Assembly: GCA_050692055.1 (NCBI GenBank) | Contig: JBOGTC010000094.1 | Span: 1-6,411 of the forward strand | Source: JBOGTC01 sp050692055 | GTDB taxonomy: Bacteria; Chloroflexota; Limnocylindria; QHBO01 | DNA: 6,411 nucleotides | Direction of reading: 5' to 3' | Notes under the pieces: model-generated | Databases searched by the model: none | The model's input: the letters and a program-made list of their open reading frames with translations, nothing else | Told to the model about the DNA's origin: nothing | Made by a program: the position numbers and the translations under genes | Shown here: in pieces, positions 1 to 5,344 of the stretch | How the letters are laid out: each line of letters begins with the position of its first letter | How positions within the stretch are numbered: the first letter of the stretch is position 1

Positions 1-22
1 CGGCCGCATCGGGTCCAGCGCC

Positions 23-1864
23 CTAGGCGGCAGTCGAGGCGAAGGCGGGATCGACCCAGACCGGAACGTCGGCCTCGACCTCGGTCTCGAGCCAGCGCTC
101 GAATCCCCCGCTGCGGATCTGCTCGAGTCGGTCATCCGGGACCTCGCGGCTCTCGGACGTCTCGAGCAGCTTGAAGATGTAGATGCCCTCGACGCCGAGG
201 TCGACGGGCTCGCTGATCTCGTCGACCTCCGTCAGGCCGAACAGCACCTCCTCCCGGTCCTCGGGCAGCTCATAGGGCGCGACCCACCCCAGGTCACCCT
301 CTTCGCGGGCGGTTGCGTGGTCCTGGCTGACGCGGGTCGCCACCTCGCCGAAGCTGTCCGGATCGGCGCGCAGCTCCTCGACCAGCTCGGCCGCCTGCGC
401 CTGCGGGCTCGTCCGTTCGCCGATGAGCTGGATGAGGTGGTAGCCGAAATCGGTCCGGACGGGCTCGCTGAGCTCGCCGACCTCGAGCCCCGCGGTGGCT
501 TCGGCGAACGGCTCCACGAAGCCCGATGCGCTCGGGTCGAACCAGCCCAGATCCCCGCCGTTGGCCTGCGATCCGGGATCCTGGCTATGCTCCTCGGCAA
601 GCGCGAACCAGTCCGCGCCCTCGGCGCTCAGCTCCTCGCGCACCTGCTCCGCCCGTTCGAGGGCGGCATCCCATTGCTCGTCGGTGGCGGCGGCCTGGTC
701 CTCTTCCTCGGGCAGCGGCTGGATGAGGATGTGCCGGGCGCGCTGCTGCGGAAGCGGCTCGCCCTCCGCCGCGGCGATGAAGATCTGGGCCACGCGGCGC
801 TGTGGCTGGGGCGAGACGGCGACCTCCTCCGCGAAGTGCGCGCGGAAGGCCTCGAGCAGCAGCGCGTCGCGCACGTAGGACGCATAGGCCTCCGCGCCGG
901 CCGCACTTCGCTCCAGCAGGCCGCTGAAGAACTCGTCCTCGGCCGGCTCGCGACGCTCCACCACCTTGACGAGCGCGAACGCCCCCTCGGTCTCGATGGG
1001 GCCCACGATCTCGTCCGCCTCCGCTTCCCGGGTGGCCTCGAAGTACTCGGCGTAGAGCAGATCGTCGGCCTCGATCCAGCCGAGCTCGCCACCGGTCTGG
1101 GCGGTGAAGTCGTCGCTTACCTCGGCGGCGACCTCGGTGAACTCGGCGCCGTCCTCGATGCGCTCGAGCACCGCCTCGGCCTCCTCGCGGGCGGCCGCCA
1201 GCTCCTCCTCGGTCGGCTCCTCCGGCTCCGCAGGCTCGTCGGTCTCGGGCTCGTCCTCGGCCGGGGTTGCTTCGGGCTCCTCGGCCGGCGTTGCTTCGGG
1301 CTCCTCGGTCGGCGTTGCTTCGGGCTCCTCGGCCGGCGTTGCTTCCGGCTCCTCGCCGGGCGGCTCGATCACGATCAGCTGCAGCCGCGCGCGTTCGGGC
1401 AGGGTGCGGCGCCTGGCCACCTCTGCGTCGACATCGGCCTCGCTCACGTCGATGGCATAGGCATCTGCCTGCGATGCGAGCACGGCGCCCTGCACCAGGG
1501 TGTCGCTGGCGGTCGTGGTCAGGCTCTGCAGCTGGAAGCTGAGGGCCTCGAGCTCCTGCTGCACCAGCGCGTCGCGCGGCCCGCCCAGCTGGCTCTGCAG
1601 CTCGACCGCGCGAGCCGTCAGCTCCGCCTCCATCACCACCTCGCGCGCGTTGAGCTCGCTGCGCAGGAAGGTCGTCCCGCTCACCGCCGCGACCGGGCGC
1701 AGGTGCGCGTCCCAGTACGCGTTCCAGGCAGTCGCCCCGAAGATGCCGATGGCCAGCGCAATGGCAAGCGCGAACGTGGCAACGACGAGCTGCTGAACGC
1801 GCAGCTCGTCCTGCCAGCGGGGTCGGTGCCTGCGATCCAGGACGGGACGGTTTCGGAAGCTCAT
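23..1864 (-). CDS. Membrane-anchored parvulin-type peptidyl-prolyl cis-trans isomerase (SurA/PrsA-like foldase)
   Basis: This 613-residue protein probably assists folding of exported proteins by prolyl cis-trans isomerisation. A basic N-terminus (about 1-24) precedes one hydrophobic segment (about 25-47) with no lipobox cysteine, so it should be an N-in membrane anchor with the rest outside. A SurA_N-like helical region spans about 60-155. Three parvulin-like modules follow: one at about 157-303, interrupted by an acidic Pro-rich repeat (171-218); one at about 375-484; and a shorter one at about 488-568 lacking the first strand. The middle module has the classical RARHILI (His378), GGDLGWF (436-442) and FGYHLIQL (His476). 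The first and third modules lack these histidines and are probably structural. The start is the ATG at 1864, which keeps the anchor; no clear Shine-Dalgarno precedes it. It is separated by 381 bp from the sugar operon, so it is probably independently transcribed. The family call is firm; substrates are unknown. Confidence 0.9.
   Translation of the reverse strand: MSFRNRPVLDRRHRPRWQDELRVQQLVVATFALAIALAIGIFGATAWNAYWDAHLRPVAAVSGTTFLRSELNAREVVMEAELTARAVELQSQLGGPRDALVQQELEALSFQLQSLTTTASDTLVQGAVLASQADAYAIDVSEADVDAEVARRRTLPERARLQLIVIEPPGEEPEATPAEEPEATPTEEPEATPAEEPEATPAEDEPETDEPAEPEEPTEEELAAAREEAEAVLERIEDGAEFTEVAAEVSDDFTAQTGGELGWIEADDLLYAEYFEATREAEADEIVGPIETEGAFALVKVVERREPAEDEFFSGLLERSAAGAEAYASYVRDALLLEAFRAHFAEEVAVSPQPQRRVAQIFIAAAEGEPLPQQRARHILIQPLPEEEDQAAATDEQWDAALERAEQVREELSAEGADWFALAEEHSQDPGSQANGGDLGWFDPSASGFVEPFAEATAGLEVGELSEPVRTDFGYHLIQLIGERTSPQAQAAELVEELRADPDSFGEVATRVSQDHATAREEGDLGWVAPYELPEDREEVLFGLTEVDEISEPVDLGVEGIYIFKLLETSESREVPDDRLEQIRSGGFERWLETEVEADVPVWVDPAFASTAA
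1259..1354 (-). repeat. Four-copy 24-bp in-frame tandem repeat inside the PPIase gene
   Basis: Four consecutive 24-bp units encode the octapeptide EEPEATPA (the second copy ends in T) at residues 171-202. A degenerate Glu/Pro-rich tail continues to about residue 220. The units are nearly identical in DNA, differing by single substitutions, which points to recent slippage or expansion. The tract is negatively charged and probably a disordered linker. It sits between the first beta strand and the helical part of the first parvulin-like module. Copy number could vary between strains. Confidence 0.9.
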
Positions 1865-1969
1865 CGGCTCAGGTGAGGCTCAGGCTCATGCTGCGGCAGC
1901 CCACGCCAGGGACGCAGGGCCATCGGGGCTGGGCGAGGCGCCATGCTAGCCGATGCCGCCCCCGCCCGC

Positions 1970-1983
1970 ACGTCCGGAGACGT
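1970..1983 (-). other. Small hairpin with UCCG (UNCG-type) tetraloop in the PPIase upstream region
   Basis: On the minus strand the sequence reads ACGTC-TCCG-GACGT: a perfect 5-bp stem closed by C-G around a UNCG-class tetraloop, a very stable RNA fold. It lies about 105 bases upstream of the PPIase start codon and has no following U-tract, so it is not an intrinsic terminator. It could be part of a 5' leader or lie upstream of the promoter. No function is claimed. Confidence 0.35.
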
Positions 1984-2076
1984 TACTGACCCGATCCATA
2001 GAGGAGGCTGAGATCTACTCGCTATCCGTGAGGCAGCATCGGTGTCGCATCGGCCCTTGGCGCCCCTCGGCGCGGG

Positions 2077-2208
2077 TTTGCAGCCGGAGTAGCCAACTGG
2101 AGAAGAATGGGCCGATATCGGGCTCTGCCTCCCGGCTTTGCGACTCAAGATGCAAGAAACCACGAAGCAGGAGGCCGAAGTTCGTCAGTTGGCGACTCCC
2201 GGTGCAAA
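2077..2208. repeat. 132-bp imperfect inverted-repeat element (MITE-like or structured RNA)
   Basis: The left arm (2077-2099, beginning TTTGCAGCCGGAGTAG) and the reverse complement of the right arm (2186-2208, beginning TTTGCACCGGGAGTCG) match at 20 of 23 positions. Two of the three mismatches collapse to single-base bulges if aligned with gaps. Inside, 2127-2132 (gcctcc) pairs with 2170-2175 (ggaggc). Within that stem, 2134-2141 pairs with 2152-2161, giving 8 pairs on the minus-strand transcript with a 2-nt bulge and one G-U. The element has 56 A/T in 132 bases (58% GC), lower than the flanking genes appear. I see no transposase, and no clean target-site duplication beside the arms (ggcgcggg on the left, gcgtccat on the right). 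The inverted repeat is certain. Its nature (non-autonomous mobile element, REP-like palindrome, or transcript structure) is inference. Confidence 0.75.
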
Positions 2209-2224
2209 GCGTCCATGGCGGAGC

Positions 2225-2245
2225 CGCCGCCACCCCCACGCGGCG
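2225..2245 (-). terminator. GC-rich stem-loop directly after the glycosyltransferase stop (possible operon 3' end)
   Basis: On the minus strand a 6-bp stem CGCCGC/GCGGCG encloses a 9-nt G-rich loop and begins at the base after the TGA stop of the last operon gene. An alternative overlapping stem (GGCGG/CCGCC, 2231-2217) is also possible. There is no U-tract, so this is not a canonical intrinsic terminator. It may only protect the 3' end or be a by-product of high GC. Its position at the operon end is the main support. Confidence 0.25.
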
Positions 2246-3028
2246 TCAGCGGCGACGCAGGGCCTCGCCGATGGCGCGCCAGCGCAGGCCGATGACCATG
2301 AGCATCGCCTCGCCCACGATGCCGCGCGACATCTTCGAAGTGCCCACCGCACGCTCCCGGAAGGTGATCGGCACCTGCATGATGCGCGCGCCGCGGCGGT
2401 GCGCCCACCAGGTCGTCTCGACCTGGAAGCCGTAGCCGGAGGTCGCCGACTCGCGCAGCCGGATCTCGTCGATCAGCTCGCGCCGCCAGGCCTTGAAGCC
2501 ACCGGTCAGGTCGCGGTACGGCAGGAGCAGCACCGTGCGCGCGAACAGCGTGCCGCCTCTGCTGATCAGCCGTCGATACCAGGGCCAGCCCATCGTCCCG
2601 CCGCCACGGATGTAGCGCGTCCCGAGCACGAGGTCGGCGTCGCCCATGAGCGGCGCCAGCAGCCGGGGCAGATCCGCCGGGTCGTGGCTGAAGTCGCAGT
2701 CCATCTGCACCACGGCCTTCGTCTCGGGCCGCCCGAGCACCCACCGGAAGCCGTCGCGGTACGCCGCGCCCAGCCCCTGCTTGCCGGGCCGATGCAGGAC
2801 GGCCACGCGCGGGTCGGCGGCGGCCAGGGTGTCGGCGGCGAGGCCGGTGCCGTCGGGCGAGCCGTCGTCGACCACCAGGATCCGGGCCTCCGGAAGGGCC
2901 TGGAGGATGGCGCGCACCATCGGCTCCAGGTTGCCGAGCTCGTTGTAGGTCGGCAGCACCACCCACACCCCGCGCCCCGCCACGAGGCCGACGTTGGGCA
3001 GGACCGGTTCAGCGCCCGATTCCGACAT
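2246..3028 (-). CDS. Family 2 glycosyltransferase, DPM1-like polyprenyl-phosphate hexosyltransferase
   Basis: This soluble 260-residue GT-A enzyme probably transfers a hexose, typically mannose from GDP-mannose, onto polyprenyl phosphate at the inner membrane face. Numbered from the ATG at 3028, visible motifs are PTYNE (26-30), DDGSPDGT (54-61), QMDCDFSHDP (108-117, the metal-binding aspartates, normally DAD), GTRY (136-139), TGGFKA (175-180), GYGFQVE (198-204) and PITFRERAVGTSK (220-232). It ends without the C-terminal GtrA or membrane domain found in some relatives. Two starts are possible: GTG at 3058, or ATG at 3028. I chose the ATG because it gives a shorter overlap (20 bp) with the upstream gene. 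A GGAG lies only 1 nt before it, too close to decide the start, so the start is uncertain. It is the last gene of the sugar operon. Donor and acceptor are inferred from family only. Confidence 0.9.
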   Translation of the reverse strand: MSESGAEPVLPNVGLVAGRGVWVVLPTYNELGNLEPMVRAILQALPEARILVVDDGSPDGTGLAADTLAAADPRVAVLHRPGKQGLGAAYRDGFRWVLGRPETKAVVQMDCDFSHDPADLPRLLAPLMGDADLVLGTRYIRGGGTMGWPWYRRLISRGGTLFARTVLLLPYRDLTGGFKAWRRELIDEIRLRESATSGYGFQVETTWWAHRRGARIMQVPITFRERAVGTSKMSRGIVGEAMLMVIGLRWRAIGEALRRR

Positions 3029-4286
3029 ACTCCACGCCGGCGGTCTCGAAGGGGCCACGCTCGACCGCGTTGCGACCGTCGACGAACAGCTCCAGGCTCG
3101 GGAGACCGGCCGGGTCGAGGCCGCGGTAAGCCTCGTGGGCGGCCTGCAGGATCGCGACCTTCACGGGCTGTGGATCGTCGAGGTCGTACGGCTCGAAGCC
3201 CAGGCCGCGCAGGTGATCGGCATCGAAGTACGGATCGTGGCCGTACACCGTGGCGCCCGCGGCGAGCAGCTCGTCACGCAGGCGGAAGGCGCTGCTGAAG
3301 GCGTCCTCGCGCACGTCGGCCCGGTACGCCACGCCCAGGACGAGCACCGCCTTGCCGTCCAGCGAGCCGAGGCGATCCTCGACCAGGTCGATGGTGAAGG
3401 CGCCCATCCCCTCGTTGATCTCGCGAGCCAGCGGCGGGATGCGCAGGTCCGGGTCGCCGTTGAACAGGAAGTGCGGGTAGACCGGGATGCAGTGGCCGCC
3501 CACGCCCACGCCGGGCTGGTGGATGTGGCTGTACGGCTGCGAGTTCGCCGCGCCGATGACCTCCGCAACGTCGATCCCGCGCCGCGACGCGAAGCGCGCC
3601 AGTTCATTGGCATAGGCGATGTTCACGTCGCGATAGGTCGTTTCGGCCAGCTTCGTCATCTCGGCCGTCTCGGCATTGGCCACGGCGTGCACCTCGGTCC
3701 CCTCATCGAGCACGGACCGATAGAACTCGACCGCGCGACGCGTGCTCGCCTCGCTCGTGCCCCCCACGATCTTCGGGTAGCGCCGCAGATCCAGGAAGAC
3801 GCGGCCCACCAGCACGCGCTCGGGGCTGAACGCCAGGTCGAAGTCACGGTCCATGGCCAGCCCGCTGCCGGACTCCAGCATCGGTCCGAACCGATCCCGG
3901 GTGGTGCCGACCGGCAGCGTCGTCTCGTACACCACCAGCGTCCCGCGCTGCAGCCCGCGCGCGATGTCCCGCGTCGCCACATCGATGGGCGCGAAGTCGA
4001 TCTCGCGCTCCGAGTCGACCACCACGGGCACGATGACGACCACGGCCTCGGCCTCGCGGACACCCTCGGCGTCCTCCCACGTGGTCGCGCGCAGGCGCCC
4101 CTCCGCCACGAACTGCGGCACGCGGTCGATGAGCGCCTGCTCGTCACGGTGCGGCGACTCCCCGCGGTTGACGGCCTCCACGATCCAGGACGCCACGTCG
4201 ACGCCGAGGACGTCATGGCCGCGCGACGCGTACTGCACCGCCAGCGGCAGGCCGATATGGCCGAGCCCGACGACCGCGATCCTCAC
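3009..4286 (-). CDS. UDP-sugar 6-dehydrogenase (UDP-GlcNAc/ManNAc dehydrogenase, WbpA/WecC family)
   Basis: This 425-residue enzyme should oxidise C6 of a UDP-hexose (likely UDP-GlcNAc or UDP-ManNAc) to the uronic acid with two NAD+. The N-terminal Rossmann motif is VVGLGHIGLPLA (5-16). The domain-linking region has AEMTKLAETTYRDVNIA (208-224) with the conserved Lys212. The catalytic cysteine is Cys266 in GVGVGGHCIPVYP (259-271). The C-terminal domain has LGVAYRADV (317-325), and the protein ends in YVGIGR, typical of the family. The GTG start at 4286 overlaps the upstream stop as GTGA and has GAGG 7 nt upstream (4297-4294). The open frame continues without stops to 5369, but that part is a shadow of the oxidoreductase gene and not a fusion. 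In place of the usual RESP after the GVAYK/R motif it has EDAFSS (327-332), and Thr216 sits where UDP-glucose dehydrogenases have Asn. Exact substrate is inferred from neighbours. Confidence 0.92.
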   Translation of the reverse strand: MRIAVVGLGHIGLPLAVQYASRGHDVLGVDVASWIVEAVNRGESPHRDEQALIDRVPQFVAEGRLRATTWEDAEGVREAEAVVVIVPVVVDSEREIDFAPIDVATRDIARGLQRGTLVVYETTLPVGTTRDRFGPMLESGSGLAMDRDFDLAFSPERVLVGRVFLDLRRYPKIVGGTSEASTRRAVEFYRSVLDEGTEVHAVANAETAEMTKLAETTYRDVNIAYANELARFASRRGIDVAEVIGAANSQPYSHIHQPGVGVGGHCIPVYPHFLFNGDPDLRIPPLAREINEGMGAFTIDLVEDRLGSLDGKAVLVLGVAYRADVREDAFSSAFRLRDELLAAGATVYGHDPYFDADHLRGLGFEPYDLDDPQPVKVAILQAAHEAYRGLDPAGLPSLELFVDGRNAVERGPFETAGVEYVGIGR

Positions 4287-5344
4287 GTCAGCGCCTCGGA
4301 CAGCGCCGATCCGGCGATCACCTCGCCGGTGAGCGCGGACTCGACCATCTTGCGCGCCAGCAGCAGCGCGACCATGGCGTCGTGCGGCTCCACCGGCGGC
4401 GGGCCGCCCTCGCGCACCGCTTTGGCAAACTCCGCCAGCTCCACGGCGAGCGGCTCCTGCTTGCTGATGTAGCGGCGCGCCATCTCGCCCTCGGCCACGC
4501 TGGTGATGGGCGGGCCGGTCTCGTCGGCGCCGCGATCCTCCCACGTGTGGCTGGCGTCGGGGTTGGCGTAGAAGAAGAGGTCCTGCGCGATGTAGTCGGC
4601 AACGTACATGCCCCGTTCGCCGGTGACCGCCATGGTCCGCAGCTTGGTGGGCGTCAGCCAGTTGATGTCCAGCAGGCCAACCACGCCGTTCGAGAACTTG
4701 ATCAGCCCGCAGAACAGGTCCTCGTGGTCGGTGTGGATGCGCTGCTCCGTCTCGGCATGGATGCGCACCGGGTCGGCGTCGAGGAGGTAGCGCATGACGT
4801 CGAGGTCGTGCGGGGCGAGGTCGACCACGACACCCACGTCGCGGATGCGCGCCGGGAAGGGCCCGAGCCGCGTGGCCTTGATCTGGAACACCCGGCCCAG
4901 CTCGCCATCGACGAGACGGCGCCGAAGCTCGCGGACGGCCGGGTTGAAGCGCTCGATGTGGCCCACGGTCAGGATCCGGCCGGCCGCCGCGGCGGCGGTG
5001 ATCATCTCCTCCGCCTCCTCGCGCGTGGCGGCGATGGGCTTCTCGACCAGCACGTTGGCGCCCGATTCGAGGGCCCCCAGCGTGGCCGAGAGGTGGAGCG
5101 AGGTCGGCGAGGCGATGCTCACCAGGTCCAGCCGCTCCTCCGCGAACATGCGCTGCGGGTCGTCGTAGCCGCGCGCCGCGCGCCCGGTGGTGGCGCGCCG
5201 CAGGGCATTCGGCTCGGGGTCCGCCACCGCGACGAGATCGACGTCGGCCAGCACCTCGTCGAAGACACGGACGTGGTTGCGGCCCATCATCCCCAGGCCC
5301 ACCACGCCCGCGCGCAGGGGGCGCCCGTCGTCGGCGAGGCTCAT
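4283..5344 (-). CDS. Gfo/Idh/MocA-family NAD(P)-dependent oxidoreductase, WbpB-like
   Basis: This 353-residue protein has the family layout. An N-terminal Rossmann domain carries GVVGLGMMGRNH (13-24), VADPEP (40-45) and the EKP motif (101-103) that holds the active-site lysine. It is followed by GHIERFNP (128-135) and the C-terminal alpha/beta domain with the VVVDLAPHDLDVMRY region (172-186; Asp175, His179, Asp180). The likely reaction is oxidation of the C3 hydroxyl of a UDP-N-acetylhexosaminuronic acid to the 3-keto sugar, preparing it for the neighbouring aminotransferase, as WbpB does for WbpE in Pseudomonas O-antigen synthesis. The ATG at 5344 overlaps the aminotransferase stop (ATGA), and its own stop overlaps the GTG of the next gene, so translation is probably coupled. 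No Shine-Dalgarno is visible. The family call is strong. The substrate rests on context, since members of this family act on many sugars. Confidence 0.9.
   Translation of the reverse strand: MSLADDGRPLRAGVVGLGMMGRNHVRVFDEVLADVDLVAVADPEPNALRRATTGRAARGYDDPQRMFAEERLDLVSIASPTSLHLSATLGALESGANVLVEKPIAATREEAEEMITAAAAAGRILTVGHIERFNPAVRELRRRLVDGELGRVFQIKATRLGPFPARIRDVGVVVDLAPHDLDVMRYLLDADPVRIHAETEQRIHTDHEDLFCGLIKFSNGVVGLLDINWLTPTKLRTMAVTGERGMYVADYIAQDLFFYANPDASHTWEDRGADETGPPITSVAEGEMARRYISKQEPLAVELAEFAKAVREGGPPPVEPHDAMVALLLARKMVESALTGEVIAGSALSEALT

Larger units (their letters stand above)
1865..2245. other. 381-bp intergenic region between glycosyltransferase and PPIase genes
   Basis: No convincing protein gene lies here. 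Short open frames on both strands cross the inverted repeat and have no recognisable domain. Going leftward (downstream on the minus strand), the region holds a GC-rich stem abutting the glycosyltransferase stop (2225-2245), the 132-bp inverted-repeat element (2077-2208), a 5-bp GC hairpin (gcgcc/ggcgc, 2060-2073) and a small UNCG-loop hairpin (1970-1983). Close to the PPIase start the motif TGAGCC occurs three times on the minus strand (1866-1888). The promoter of the PPIase gene should be here. The only -10-like hexamer I noticed is TAGCAT (minus strand, 1948-1943), without a matching -35, so I do not call a promoter. Confidence 0.7.

Noticed and set aside
317..1876. 519-codon open frame on the plus strand opposite the PPIase
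   Set aside because: It is an antisense shadow caused by high GC. It is Leu/Arg/Gly-rich with no domain, and the minus frame encodes a clear parvulin protein including its repeat.
1943..1948. TAGCAT on the minus strand as a -10 box for the PPIase gene
   Set aside because: It matches TANNNT, but there is no -35-like hexamer 16-18 bases upstream, and such a short match is expected by chance.
2111..2121. Perfect palindrome CCGATATCGG inside the inverted-repeat element
   Set aside because: It is a 10-bp dyad with no loop, too short to claim as an operator, and is likely incidental within the larger structure.
2080..2136. tRNA-like look of the left arm (GGAGTAGCCAACTGG resembles a D-arm region)
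   Set aside because: No anticodon arm, T-loop (TTCRA) or properly spaced acceptor partner could be found. The similarity is limited to a few bases.
2015..2239. 74-codon minus-strand open frame crossing the inverted repeat
   Set aside because: It has no recognisable domain or SD, and its codons coincide with stem structure. The inverted repeat explains the sequence better than coding.
2994..4472. 492-codon plus-strand open frame across the dehydrogenase
   Set aside because: It has low-complexity His/Arg/Ala-rich composition and no motif, and lies opposite a gene with intact catalytic motifs.
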